A DNA stretch of 64,000 nucleotides from Cladophialophora immunda (GCF_000835495.1 NW_015622545.1:1938777-2002776), one strand, 5' to 3'; positions 1 to 11,829 are shown, counted from the stretch's first letter. Notes: generated from the sequence alone by a model not told the origin. Translations and numbers: made by a program.

Positions 1-976
1 GTTTAATCTTGGACCCCTGGCGGTAGGTGCCTAGAGTTCTCAAGATTGTCGTGAATTCTACTGACACGTCAAAATAGCAACGGTAGCGGTATGTACAACG
101 AATGACGGTCACATGAAAAATATACTGATGATTGCGAAGCGTTCGACTCCAGTGCTTGGTATCGGTATGTTAAATGGAGGTCATTGCGGTCTGACATCTA
201 CTGACTCCTTTCAAGAAAGGTTATCTGTGTATGCATATCACTACCTGAGACTTGTCTTCAACCTGCTGACAGTAGATCACAGTCAAATCAGGTGGGGTTC
301 ATCATCCTCTTTTTTTGGCCTGTTTCTTCTTTTCCTTTTTTTTTTCCTGGTAGATGATAGTGGTTAATTAAATATCCTCTTCCCTCGATCCGGAATCAAA
401 ATCTCGCTTATAATATCGCCGCTTTCGAGAACCCCGACTGGCCAATTGCCTGTTCAAGATGTTTGTTGTGTGCGGCCCATGAGATCGCCCATTAGCATCA
501 TCTTCACAACCGTGGCATCGAGACTATGATATTAAAGGTCCCATTATGGTATTGATCAAATATTTTCGGCAGCTCGCATTGGCCATGCAACTCGAGATTC
601 TATCGTAGCTACGTGCGGCCAAGTATCGCTCATGGAACATTCAACACTTAGTCCTCGTGGAAATAAAAGCTACAACAAAAATGCCTAATATGGTTCTTTC
701 CTGGTCTGCGGATCTGCTTGCTTCTTGGCCACTGAACACAATGTAGGACCAGCTTGTATCTACGGAGTACTTTGATTATTAGATCAAGCATGGTAACGTG
801 CGGCTCGGCAGTGGTGACGGTTGGGAGTACAGCCTGCCAAGAAACCGCAGCCGCAGAGCACCGTGGCCTCCCAAACGACTAATGGCGGGCAATCTTTCCC
901 GGCCCCCGACTTGGAACATTTTCCATCCTGCGCTGCCACCTTTGTCTGTCCAGCTTGTGACTTGTGGACAGGCAAG
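1..976. other. Intergenic, no gene seen
   Basis: Upstream flank of the AP-1 sigma gene. It holds a T-rich stretch around 305-350 and no reading frame with protein-like composition on either strand. The last 100-200 bases presumably carry the promoter and 5' UTR of the downstream gene; no clear core element stands out. Confidence 0.5.
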
Positions 977-1887
977 ATGGCTATCAAGTGAGAACCAACA
1001 CTAGACTTGCATGGAATCCAGCATACTGACGCATGATAGATATCTCATCTTGCTTTCCCGCCAGGGCAAAGTGGTAGGCACATCATCCTGTCCAAAGCAG
1101 TTGCCCACCATGGTTCGTTTCGCTGACTTCAGTCTGTTGATTTCCCCCAGAGACTGGCAAAATGGTTCACCACTCTGTCCCCAAAAGAGAAGGCCAAAAT
1201 CATCAAAGATGTCTCTCAGCTGGTTCTCGCTCGGCGGACTCGAATGTGCAATTTTCTCGAGTACAAGGGTGCGGATTCCCCATTCTCAGCCCGTCTGCTT
1301 CATTCTCTGCTCCTTCACTCTTCATGTGCTCCTTGTCCTCGTCTTCTCAACCTCAGGCTGACTTCCATGCTCCATCCTTCAGACACCAAAATTGTCTATC
1401 GTCGCTATGCCTCTCTCTTCTTCATCGCCGGCTGTGACTCCACGGATAACGAGCTGATCACCCTCGAGATTGTTCATCGCTACGTCGAACAGATGGATAA
1501 ATACTATGGGAACGTGTGTGAACTGGACATCATTTTTAATTTCCAAAAGGCCTACTTTATTCTGGACGAGCTCCTCCTGGCGGGAGAGATGCAAGAAAGC
1601 AGCAAGAAAAATGTGCTGAGGTGCATCAGTCAAGAGGATAGTCTCGAAGATATGGAGGTAAGCAACGTTGATAATTCCTCACATGCACCCCTCTGAGGAC
1701 CGCCACACACTGGGCTGGATGAGCTATCGCACGGGACCATAATTTCTTGCGGCAAGCGACACCCCATCTGCGCCTTTCCTGCTGCGGCGGTATGCTCTCA
1801 TCTCGGGATCCTGTTGTAGTTGTTGAGGCTAATTCCATGTGTCGTCTGTCGAACCAGGTCGAAGAAGAAGTCACCAAAATCATGTAG
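977..1887 (+). CDS. aps1: AP-1 clathrin adaptor complex, sigma subunit
   Basis: Small (sigma) subunit of the heterotetrameric AP-1 adaptor, which sorts cargo into clathrin-coated vesicles between trans-Golgi and endosomes. I reconstruct five exons by homology and splice signals: 977-987, 1040-1073, 1151-1268, 1383-1657 and 1858-1887, giving 155 aa, the usual family length. The protein begins [15 protein letters not shown], followed by [14 protein letters not shown], which is near-invariant in the family; exon 4 carries [20 protein letters not shown] and the dimer-forming helices. The last exon adds only VEEEVTKIM before the stop. All junctions are GT-AG and keep phase. The first exon is just 11 nt, so automated models are likely to miss it or start at the internal Met near 1244, inside the signature region. 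Gene identity is very sure; exon borders are inferred. Confidence 0.95.
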
Positions 1888-2986
1888 AACATGATGCCGA
1901 CGGCCACTGTGCTGTTCGGTGGCATGTCTTCAGGTGCCGATCTTCTGTGAGGTGCCGATATTGCATCTGATCCGGCCTCGACGCATTTGTCGCGTGTACT
2001 TCCGAATCATGAGAGCACGTCATGAAAAGACGCCATGATTGACAAGTCATTATTTTACAGATCACCGAGGAGGCACTGAAGAGAGGCGGATTGATTTGAT
2101 CGGCACTGCCGCGATGCCCTGGGTCACCCCCCAGGAATTATGAGATGGCGTTTCACGAAGGAAGATACCCAGGGAAGGACACATGGACCTTGCAAACAAG
2201 GTCTCTGCTTCTGCCACTCCATGCGGCGGAAACATGTCATGTACATTACGCGGCGAACCAGGCTATAAGACAATTGAGCGTGCACAGAGTTAAGCTACAC
2301 CATGTCTCCTCGGCCTGCTAACGCAAACAGTGAGCCTCGGACCACATGTCGCTGCGATTTCCACGCGTCCTCCCACTTCTTCCACCTCCAAAGCTGCCAT
2401 TGACCTCATCGCTTTCGTCCAGTGCTTGATTCGATTTGGATTGCCGTGAGTACAAAGTCCGAAATCCATTGTCGTCGTTCGCTGCTGCGCATGTGCGAGG
2501 CGGGACCCGCCTATTGGCTGTTTTGCGGGGTGCACGTGACTGCACCGCCCCAGGAGGAGTTTAGGCCTCGAACTCCCCATGTTGTTTCTCCGCCCGGCTT
2601 CGCAACGTCGTCCATCTTCCCACCTCACATCCTGCTCTACCTCTCCGTCACTCCGTCATCCATCAGCTTTCTGCGAGTTATCATGGAATCACGCTCCTGT
2701 TCTGCGACCTGCTAGACGTCCATCGTCTAGCTATCCGAATCGCCGAGAGCTGCCTCTGCAGCCAGCCCTGGTTATCTCTTTGTTCGCGATCGCATAGCCG
2801 GCTCAGGTCAACCATCCTCTTCAGCTATCATCATTTGCGTCGGAGCCGCGAATCCATCGTGTAGCGCACAGCGCTCAGAGGGCACCGCGAAGCATCTGTC
2901 CTGCATTGAAACTACGACATCCTCTGTTCTACGTCCGCGCAGTGCGATGCCCTGAATCTGACTCGGCCCGCCCCAATACCAGCACA
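1888..2986. other. Intergenic, promoter region of maf1
   Basis: About 1.1 kb between tandem genes. It contains an inverted CCAAT element (ATTGG, about 2514) and a pyrimidine-rich stretch at about 2600-2660, both common in fungal promoters. The frames here show no recognisable protein. Confidence 0.45.
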
Positions 2987-4155
2987 ATGAAGGTAAGCAG
3001 ATCCGTTCGCGTCATCGTCAGATTTTGACTGGTTCTAACGCATTAATCTAGTTTATGCCAAATCGCGACCTTGACACGGTCACCTCCGCGCTCAACTTTT
3101 CCACCCCGGATCTCCATGTCGTAGGGGGATGCGACCTCTACACCACCAAGGCAGCCGGGGGAGACAAGAAACTATACAAGAACATTGAAAATGGCCTCGA
3201 AGCGCAATATAAGTCGAATCTCCAATTCTCACAGTCGCTTTCCCCGCCCCAGGCGCACGTGGCGGCCTCGAGCCTGAATCTGAGTCGAAGCAGTCCTTTT
3301 GGGAATCTGGGAATGATCAGCTCGCGGAGGACCTATGCATATCTCATAGCCACACTGAACGCCAGTCACCCTCACTACGACTTTTCGCACGTCCTGCGGC
3401 CCACCGATTTCAAACGAGAAAAGAGCCTACGGCACGTCATGAACACCGTCGACACGACCATGTACAATCTCCGTTCACGGCCCGTCAATACCTACCTGAG
3501 AGATTCCGCCGGTCCTACCTCCACTCAGCCGCAATGGGGCCCGGCAATGTGGAGGCTGATTGACCAACAAATGAGTCTACGTGACTGCGCCGTATATCGC
3601 TACGCCCCGGAGGATTTTGATCCTTTTGAAGATGACGATGAAGGATCGATTTGGTCGATGAACTATTTCTTCTTCAACAAAGCGAGGAAGCGTGTTTGTT
3701 ACCTGTACCTGCGAGGCATTAGTGTTCTGGCAGTCCCTACCATCGATGCATTGAGGACGCCTATCAGGTCTAAGCGTTTTGCCGATGAGGAGGTGGATGG
3801 GTGGATCACTCCCGACCTCGGCGCACACAAGCGAGCCAAATACTGGCTTGGTGATCGAGATGATGTCGAAATCGCCGAGCACGACGACGAAGCAGAGGAA
3901 GATGCCGATATGGCGGTGATGTCGGTTGAGAAAGACGACAAGCCCATGGGTGCTCCTGTTTCCGAGGGCAAGCAGCCATCGAAAGACCGCGGATTTCAAT
4001 CTGACGAGGAAGACTTCCCGCCACCCACGAGACCGGTTGTCGACGAGCATGACAATTACCTGCTTAGTGACGAAGAGGTACGAAGTTTGAGAAGCCAGAG
4101 CAAAAGCACGGCGCGGGGAGTGAGCGAAGAGGTGGTGGGACCTATGGAAGTGTAA
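2987..4155 (+). CDS. maf1: Maf1, repressor of RNA polymerase III
   Basis: Nutrient- and stress-responsive negative regulator that binds Pol III and lowers tRNA and 5S transcription; in fungi it shuttles between cytoplasm and nucleus under TORC1/PKA phosphorylation. Two exons: 2987-2992 (only Met-Lys), a 59-nt intron, then 3052-4155, for 369 aa. The N-terminus reads MKF then MPNRDLDTVTSALNF. The conserved GGCDLYTTKAAGGDKKLYK block follows at about residues 25-45. The C-terminal Maf1 block is visible as FDPFEDDDEGSIWSMNYFFF near residues 205-225, followed by a hydrophobic strand. The tail (about 270-369) is acidic and low-complexity with many Ser residues that could be phospho-sites. The tiny first exon places the true start upstream of the in-frame Met at 3055. 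A tRNA gene, one of this protein's target classes, lies 0.85 kb downstream; I treat that as coincidence. Confidence 0.96.
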
Positions 4156-4996
4156 AGGAGCTTGTCCTCTTTTGCGTCGCATCACCTCTTCGCTCAACTC
4201 AGAGATCACCAACACTTTCTACGCCATTTTGATGAAGGATGAGATTGCCGCCATTTTATGAATCAGATTTTGAGGGGGGGTGGTGTGCTTTTGTTCGGGG
4301 CGTCACGTTTGGCTGTGTTGTACTAATAACGATACCTGATGGAAGCATGGGCGTTTTCGGCAAGGCCGGTGGGAGCGGCCGTTGACGGAAGCTTGCCTCA
4401 ATCTCGATGCTGGGATGGCTTGATGATTTTTTGTTCTCTAGGCGTCATGGAAGTTTGGGAAAGGAACGAGTCTGGTATGAATGGTCTTTGTGATCGGAGT
4501 GTGACCGGCTGCGGATGATGGGGGAGGCCTGGCATTAGTGCTTGGAGATCTGAAATCAGATTGGAACGTACATACTATATGGCACCTTTTGGCAAACGCT
4601 CCAGTTGAAGAAGGACGTTCTCGGTCGACGTGCAAGCTTGTGCATTGCAGTGACTCCTTTCCAGTATACTACCTTTTGAGGACCTTCGTGTCTACGACCA
4701 GGACGAGCTCTGCCTTGCACGCATCCGCGCCTGCAATATGGCATTGAGAGCGAGCTGCGTTTAGGAAAACCAGGGTTTTGCATGGTATGCCTCATGTATC
4801 TTCTCATAGCATTGGGAGCTGTGTGTGGCTTCGTCGTCGTCATCCTTGCGGCAGTCCCCCCCCCCCCCTTCGCTCGCGAACTCAAGGCCCCAACCCCTTG
4901 TGGCCCAGTCTTCCTTGCCAAGTTGGGTCTCCAATCTCCTCCCTCTTAATTTTCCGCACAGTCGCCCCGAAAACAAGCCCTCCCCCAAAAGAAAGG
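4156..4996. other. Intergenic between maf1 and tRNA-Asp
   Basis: Convergent gap. The only notable element is a run of 13 C residues at 4856-4868. Overlapping frames on both strands are compositionally odd and match nothing I know. Confidence 0.45.
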
Positions 4997-5005
4997 AAAA
5001 AAAAA
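4997..5005 (-). terminator. Pol III terminator of tRNA-Asp
   Basis: Nine A residues on the + strand, so nine T residues on the transcribed strand, directly after the last base of the tRNA. A run of four or more T is the standard RNA polymerase III stop signal. Confidence 0.85.
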
Positions 5006-5098
5006 CTCCCCGACAGGGAATCGAACCCTGGTCTCCCGCGCTCGCAATCAAGATCGGTTGATGACAAGCGGAAATCATGACCACTAGACCATCGAGGA
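5006..5098 (-). tRNA. tRNA-Asp (GTC) with a 21-nt intron
   Basis: Minus-strand tRNA, 93 nt in the gene and 72 nt once spliced, including discriminator G. The acceptor stem pairs TCCTCGA with TCGGGGA. The A box (TGGTCTAGTGG) and B box (GGTTCGATTCC) are intact. The anticodon GTC lies at + strand 5063-5065. The anticodon stem closes (TCCGC/GCGGG) only if 5041-5061 is removed as an intron located one base 3' of the anticodon, the canonical position 37/38. The body and variable loop (GCGGGAGACC) match eukaryotic tRNA-Asp. The D stem has one weak pair. No CCA is encoded, as expected for a eukaryote. Confidence 0.93.
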
Positions 5099-6228
5099 GG
5101 GATGAGATGCTGCTGGTACTGCTACTCCTGTGAGATTTATGACGTAATTTTTGTCATTGCAAAATATATCGTTATTTTTTGCTTTCTTGTGGATAAGTGA
5201 GATTTTGGAGTGGTTATGCCCTAAAAACACCCAGTGAGTGTGGACAAGCCCTCACTAGATAGCCGTACTTCGCCGTCACTATTAGCCCAAGCTTACACAC
5301 CCTACCGGGAACAGTGAACACCGTTGTTATTTGTATTTGTATTTCCGAGAGGTTTACGACAGTGCCCTGGTAAGAAGATATCCGTTCGTCTTCGCCATGT
5401 TGTGGTCTCTCCCATGCTACAAATGCTGAGGAATACGAAGGGTATGGTCCGAAGACTAAGAGGTGCTCTGCCTACCTGGAAGGGGTTCACATCATCTCGG
5501 CTCTGTCTTCGGCGAGAGTATCGACACCCACAAACAATCTAGGCATCAAAGGTGTCCCTCCTGTAGTCTCTGCGCGGGTGATTCTTTCATGCATCAGCCA
5601 CCATCCGAGCAATGTGCCGGTGATCGACACGCCCCTCTACAGATACTGCTTCTTGATAGACACATCTGCATATCTTCTATTCACGCTCCTAAACGCGCTT
5701 TGGACTCGCCTTGGACTTGTTGCTCGTATAGTTCGAGTCAGGGCTTTCGCGCGTGTCCGCGAACTTTTCCGCCGCGAGCTGCAGGAAACCAATATATGAC
5801 TTTCCTTTCATGTGTAGAGCCTTCCAGGGTTTTATTGAACCGTGTCGGCAGTCCTTGTCGCTGCCTTACTAGCTAGTATACAGAGGACTTTTGGAAGTAC
5901 GGTTCCGGTTTATCATTGACCCGACTCCGAGATCTGCAAATGCCAATAGGCGCAGCTCCGGGGGCTCAGCACACCTACTGCATGACTTTGGCATATGCTG
6001 GTCCCACCAACGCGAGCACTCGTGTTCAGACCACGTCTTCTCGCCCTATCCTCGCTCTCACTGCACTGCAGACAACACATTTCGATCCTCCCTCCCCTGT
6101 GGATTGATCCGTGGCCCCGCTGACCTTCACCTATTCTATTTGCCCACACCACTGGTGAAACATCTGTACCCCCCGCGAATCAACGCGAGCCTTGCGCAGA
6201 GCCGCCGCAGTCTATAGACCGATTCGCT
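5099..6228. other. Intergenic, no gene seen
   Basis: About 1.1 kb holding the 5' flank of the tRNA gene (minus strand) and the promoter of the coiled-coil gene. Several short frames exist between 5300 and 6200 on both strands, but they overlap each other, lack splice context and resemble no family I recognise. Confidence 0.4.
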
Positions 6229-8259
6229 ATGGGCGAGAAAGAAGACAAGGAGAAAGCCGAGAAGTTGGCGGCGGCGAAAAAGAGGGTAAGAGGCTCTGAT
6301 TCAACGTTAGGGCGACAGGAATACCCAGTCGTGTCTAGTATCTGACACAATTCCTCCTGTCTGGACCCCGTTGCAGTTGAGCCTTCCACTAACTTCCCGC
6401 GACGGACATAGGTCGCCCAGTTGCAAAAGAAGAAGAAGGCCGCGGCCGCCGGCACCGGAGAGAAATCGACAACAGCTGCGAAAACCGGTTCAAAAAAGGG
6501 GGACGAGCGGGTTGGGGACGGGACAGAAGGAGAAGCCGATGCCGATGCGCAAGAGAAGGCTACAACTAAAGTCGACGACGTCTCCGACACCGAAGCTGCG
6601 CAGGCCGCGACAGAAGAACAACACGTCGATAAATCCGCCGCCAATCTGGCAGATGCAGACGCAGATGCAGACGAAGAGGCCTTCAATGCTGCAATTCAAG
6701 CAGCAAGTGCCAACTCTCCCCCGCCCGAAACGGTTCTTTCTCCAGCAACGGTCTCTCCCCCTTCTGCCGATCAAGACCAGCCTTCGTCCGCAAAGGGCAC
6801 CAGTCCTCGCCATGGCGCCCGCCAACCGAGCATCAGCCTCCAAAGCAAAATCCGCAGCACCAGTTTCCGGGATAGTGGGCCGTTAAGCCCAGCTATGATA
6901 AGTGGGAATTCCCTCTTGAAGGTGGAAGAGCTGGAGAGGGAGAACAAACGGTTGGCAAAGGAAGCAGAAGCCCACGAGAGGAGATGGCGCAAGCTGGAAG
7001 AAGAGCTGGAGGAGGTGAGGGAGGAAAATGCCGAGAAGCAAGCAAATGGAGAGGCCGAGGAGGAGATTCGGCGGCTGAGAGCCGAGATCGAGGCTCTTCG
7101 CAGACGCACAAGCTTAACCACTGCGACAGTTAGCAGGAGGGAGAGTGCTGCGGGGGAGGATGTGGCCATGTTACAGGCCGAACTGGAGAGGAAAGATTCC
7201 ACCATTGCGGACATGCAGCTCGAGATCTCGAGACTCAGGGGCCAGCTATCGAGCCAGACCCAAGGTTGCGAGGCGCACGGAGAGCAAATCGCAGGGCTGC
7301 AATCGTCGTTGTCGTCGACAGAAGCAAAGGTGAAGGCGTTGGAGAGTGACTTGTCAGATGCGAAGAAGGCGCTGTCCAAGGCGAGTGAGAAAGCTGTCGT
7401 TGACTCGACGGAGCGCACAAGCAAGGAAATGAAGATCCGGACTCTGGAGAGAGAATTGCAAGAAACTGCTGCGCACAGGGACGAGGTCGTGAAGAAAGCC
7501 GAACAGCTGGAGAAGAAGATTGAGGTGATGAACAAACTCCACCGTGAGGCTGAGGCAAGGCATGCGACCAAGTTGGCCACGGCTGAGGCCACCGCCCGAG
7601 AAGTCCCAGCTCTCCGGATGAAGATCGAAAAAGCCGAAAGTGAAAATAACCAATTGAGGGAGAAGCATAAGCGCGTGATGAGTGGTGATGGGGGAGGAGA
7701 AGGGCTGGACGAATTGGAGGACGAAGAGAGACAGAAACTCGAACGAAGAATTCGCGAACTGGAAGGGCAAGTCTTTGATCTCCAGCGCGGCGTGTGGAGG
7801 GACAAGAGGGTACAGATGCAGCCTCGTGGAGACGATGTCGGATCGCGAACTTCTTTGGATCCAGGCGCCGAGGACTTCGACGAGGTGGATCTTTCAGGCC
7901 CCGGCAACGCCAGCAGTCGACGAAGGAGCTTTGCGAACCAGCAGCAGCCTCGTCACTCTAACTTTGCGCAGGTGCTGAATTCGGGCCTTGCAGCATTCCG
8001 CGCGAGCACCACCTCTCCCGGTAGCCAGCAGAATCGGCCACGCAACGATTCTCTGCTGCAGGAATTCGACGACGACGACGAAGCCTTCGATGAGCACGCA
8101 TTTGCGCGGGCACAAAAGGAGGAAGAGGCCAGGAAGATGGTGGAGCATGTGAGAGAAGTCAAAAGGGGGTTGAAGCAGTGGGCGGGTTGGCGGCTAGATC
8201 TGGTCGAGGCGAGACGGGCTGGCGTAGGGGTCGGGTATGGCGAGATATTTGACCTATAA
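6229..8259 (+). CDS. Long coiled-coil protein (fungal 'M protein repeat' type)
   Basis: Two exons (6229-6285, then 6412-8259 after a 126-nt intron) give 634 aa. The start ATG opens a highly charged stretch beginning MGEKEDKEKAEKLAAAKKR that continues in frame into VAQLQKKKK after splicing. Residues about 20-170 are low-complexity and Ala/Asp/Thr-rich; about 180-490 are near-continuous heptad coiled coil (ELEREN, LEEELEEVREEN, many E/K/R/L). A compact conserved tail, about residues 590-634, includes LKQWAGWRLDLVEARR and ends GYGEIFDL. This layout resembles fungal coiled-coil proteins annotated as 'M protein repeat', and loosely golgins, suggesting a tether or scaffold role, but I see no GRIP or GRAB domain. 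The conserved C-terminal tail is the best handle for homology; function is unknown. Confidence 0.8.
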
Positions 8260-8555
8260 TTCAAGAGCGAGGGCTTCGGATAAGGTCCAGGGAAGCCTTC
8301 ATTGTGAGTCCGAATTGCCACAAACTCCACAGCGAATGACTGATTCTGTTGCTGAGACTTCACAGCAATGTGAAACCACGCGACTTGGTCCTTCACAATA
8401 TGGTCGTGATGCACCGGACGTGGCTGCGCATTTGCACCGCCGTATGAATGTGCACATCAATATTTTGTACGTCACCGTAGTATATTAACTATATAACGCC
8501 CAATATCGCGCGTCGACCAAGATGAGGCTTAACTCACCTTACAAACACCGCCACA

Positions 8556-9522
8556 ATGAGCACGTCTACTGCTATTTCGGAGACTACGGGGGGATATGAT
8601 GAGAGTCCTCTTTCTCCAGAGCTCCAAGCGGTCGTCGCTTACATCCCACTGGTCTACAAAGGATCCTACTGGAGTGAATTTCCGTTGTGCTTTGCTGACT
8701 TTGAGCGTCTCAAACAGTTAGACTTGGACAAGGATGAAAAGCCCAGGTAAGCCCCTCTACATTTGCATTTGTCAAACGCTAACTGGCTGTGACGGTACGA
8801 CTACGACGCGGCGAAGGAAACCTTGATTTTTCGAATGCCCGTCTCAAAAGCACACAGCCTTGTGCAGGGAAACCTGTACTACGAGATCACGCAGCAACTT
8901 GAAGAAATAGCATCCCGCGATGGCAATACCAGAGTATTCATCAATCGTCTCGATTCTTCCCCTGGGCACACGGTCGAGTACTCCAGATCAGAACGGTGTC
9001 CCGATCTTGGCTTTGAGCATTTCTCTCGGAAACATCCGGCCGTGATAGGGGAACTCGCACTCTCTCAAACCGACAAGGATCTACGCAGTCTTGCTGAGGA
9101 ATACCACCAAAAGTTGCAAGGTGATCTCAACGTGGTGTTTGGACTCAAGTTTGGATTTTGGTATGATGACAACTCACACATCAAGACATCAGCAACCTAG
9201 TGGGTTTGGAGACGCGAAGTCGGTGAAAGGGGGGGTGTCGGCACACGCCTGCGACGCGACGAAATCGTAAGTGACCATTTGAAACAGTGTTGTCATATCC
9301 GACCGCTAACCCTTCGATTAGAAGCTTTATGACGAGTCTGGCGAGAGGATCGTTGACACCCAGTTCGGCTTGCGCTTGTCCCTAGAGGACTTCGCATTCC
9401 AACGTCCTTCTAGGACGTTCGAGGGCCTCGACCAGCACGAAATCTTCATCTCTGTCGACGTCCTTCAAGACATTCTCGACTGCGCGGCGGGACGCCATCA
9501 CATGTTGGCCAACATGGCTTGA
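8556..9522 (+). pseudogene. Decayed three-exon gene, unknown family
   Basis: Coding-like sequence in three pieces, interrupted in two ways. Piece 1 (8556-8745) begins MSTSTAISETTGGYDESP and ends at a good donor (GTAAGC). Piece 2 resumes at about 8793 and reads LIFRMPVSKAHSLVQGN and onward, but no AG between the donor and this frame joins the two in phase. The only nearby AG (8815-8816) leads straight to a stop. Piece 2 then meets an in-frame TAG at 9198-9200, after which the same frame stays protein-like (WVWRREVGERG) up to 9266. A normal intron follows (9267-9321, GTAAGT...TTAG), and piece 3 (9322-9522) reads in phase, with LEDFAFQRPSRTFEGL, to a final TGA. The frame thus survives beyond the stop, which indicates recent inactivation. 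I do not recognise the family. A frequent sequencing error here is the main alternative. Confidence 0.7.
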
Positions 9523-10164
9523 CAAACAGTCGTTCGACGCTACAGCTGGAGGCTGCGCTAGATCTGATGAGGAAAAGGGAAAGCCTTGCTTTTATTGATT
9601 CTACGATACCCCAAGGCAGTTCAGGAATGCATGGTACCTCGGTTCACACGAAAAGGAGTTGTCGGCTTGGGTACTATTGAGGGAAAAAAGGAGAACAGGA
9701 AAACCCCCTCCAAAAAAGTACTTCCATTGCTTCACAGAAATCAAAAAGCCCAAAACCACAAACGGGCTGAGCTGGGCTGGGCTGGCCATGAGCAAATGAC
9801 AATTTGACCTGAGAACGCGTCTACTTGTTTCCCACATCTCTTTCTCAGCCTTGTAGACCTCCTTTACGGCATAGCTGGGTTCAGCCTTGTACACAAGGGG
9901 CTGGTGCTAACCATGTCACAGAGCCAAAATTGTTGCTTCAACACTAAGTTAATCAATCATTGGGTTGATTGATTGATTATCTGCGTAACTAAGGAATCTA
10001 CGGAGTACTCCAGTGGGTACGCGACAACGCGCCTGCGGTAGCGGCAGTGGCAGTGTCACGTGGGTAACCTACCAAATTGGGTTAGGGCAGCATTTGATTT
10101 GGTCCGCCTGGTTTTCCAGCCATGATCGACTCTTGCGACGTCTTCATCAGCACCCTCTCGTGTG
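9523..10164. other. Intergenic, 3' side of the P450 gene
   Basis: Convergent gap between the decayed gene and the P450. Apart from the palindrome listed separately at 9951-9974, I see nothing recognisable. Confidence 0.4.
9951..9974. repeat. Short palindrome of TTGA/TCAA units
   Basis: AATCAATCA at 9951-9959 is mirrored by TGATTGATT at 9966-9974 around a short spacer that contains an inverted CCAAT box (ATTGG). It lies in the 3' flank of the P450 gene. It may be a terminator hairpin or simply low-complexity sequence. Confidence 0.5.
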
Positions 10165-11829
10165 CTACTGCCCATCCTCACCAATGGCTACTGAGTAAGC
10201 CTTCGTTTCTCGACGCTTGACACGCACGTGGAAGTTGTCTTGGAGCACGAACCAGCCTCCCACCACTTTCCACTCCTGCTCCGGCGTCAGGAAGGAGAAG
10301 TCGTAGTGCCGGAGCAACTGCGGCACCAGCTTGGCGATCTCCAACATGGAGATGTTCTTGCCGATGCAGGACCTCGCCCCGTGGCCAAAGGTCAGGTTGG
10401 CGCGGTCCATCTCGAGCAGCTGCGCCGCAGACGCCTCGAGCCAGCGTTCGGGGCGGAAGACGTCCGCGTCGGGCCCGTAGACGGCCTTGTTGCGCGCCGC
10501 CACCCACGGATTGATGCCGACGATGGTGCCCTCGGGGAGGAAGTGGCCGGCGAGTGTGATGCCGCCCTTGGGCACGTGCCGCTCCAGCAGCAGGCCCACG
10601 GCCGGGTGCATGCGCAGGGCTTCCTTGATGCAGGCCTGGAGGTACGGGAGGGCGCTCGACTCTTTCCAGGTGACGAACTCGCTCAGCCGGCCTGCAGCGT
10701 TGGCTGTATCGATCTCGGCCAGCACTCGAGCCATGCTGGCCGGGGCCTTCATGAGGTAGTAGAAGATGGCGCGGAGGCTGATCGAGGTCGTGTCGCTGCC
10801 CGCCAGCACGTTGTCGATGTTGTACATCCGGATGATCCGATCCGTCACCAGGTCCGGGTACTTTTCTTGCGCCTCGAAGCACCGGGACAGGAAGTCGCGC
10901 TTCTTCGCCTCTGCACCGCCCCCTTTTGCTCCCGCCTTGTTGGACCTGGCCGCAATCCGCTCTTGCATGCGCTCCACGGTGAACTTGACGACCGGATGGG
11001 TGGGGACCCACGCGAGGAAAAGAGGGTTCTTGGTCAAATACCGGTCGACCTCGGGGATCTGGCCGACACTGCCTCCCAGAAAGACCTTGGTGCGTATGTC
11101 GGCGATGATGCCATCGACGTCCGATCGGGTTTCCAGGAACCCCAGCTTCTTGCTGAAGACGACCTCCCCACTGCTTCACGTCAGCTTTTTTGGCCCCTGC
11201 ATAGGAACCTGCAGTGCAAATTGGCTGGGGGGTGCGGGGGTATCTCCTTACATAACGTCAAATGCATACATCTGCAACCATGTCCCGAAGCTGAAGGGCG
11301 CACCAGATGCCGCAAACTCATCCAGTCGCGACATGAACAAGCGGCTCGTGGAATCCACCAGGGGCTCGAATTCAACCATGGTGGACATGCTGTACGCGTT
11401 GGCGATGGGTCGTTTGAACTTGGCATGGTATCCTTCGTCCAGAGTGGTGAACAGACTCGGTGTAAACTGGCCTTTGTAGGAGAGCATGTGCAGGGTGTAG
11501 AACTTTGTCTTTGTGAAGCCGGAGTTGAGGCCGTAGATGGTCGGGATCAGAGCAGGATCAGACACGGAGACGGTGCGCGGTCCGATGCGCACCAGCGACG
11601 ATTTCAGCCTGCGGTGCAGATCGATTTGGACCTGGTGAGGTGTTGCCGCCACGGTGGTGCCGAAGCGCCACAGGTCAGTAAAGCCGGCGAGGAATGGGCC
11701 AGGGATAGAATTGAGCCCGTGGCCATATTTGTTGAAGAGGAGCCTCGCAAGGAGGAACAACGGGGCAAGAAGGCTCAGGTAGTGCCAGTGCTGTGCCAGA
11801 TATGATAGCAGCTCGTCGAGGAGGGCCAT
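10165..11829 (-). CDS. Cytochrome P450 monooxygenase
   Basis: Heme-thiolate monooxygenase, microsomal class II, expected to use a separate P450 reductase. Two exons on the minus strand: 11829-11252 and 11173-10165, with a 78-nt GT-AG intron, for 528 aa. The N-terminal anchor (LSLLAPLFLLARLLF, about residues 18-32) is followed by IPGPF. The splice restores YAFDV then ISGEVVFSKKLGF, the usual transition in this family. The I-helix AGSDTT lies near residue 319, the K-helix ExxR (KEALR) near 377 and the heme motif FGHGARSCIG near 455-464, with Cys as ligand. All catalytic signatures are present. It resembles the fungal pisatin-demethylase-like (CYP57/CYP60-type) group, which is weak guidance to substrate. 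Its neighbours are decayed or unrelated genes and a bZIP regulator; no backbone synthase is nearby, so I do not call a metabolite cluster. GC-rich third positions set it apart from most neighbours. Confidence 0.93.

Noticed and set aside
1244..1696. 150-aa frame taken as a gene
   Set aside because: It is the inner exon of the AP-1 sigma gene read through into introns; the protein starts at 977.
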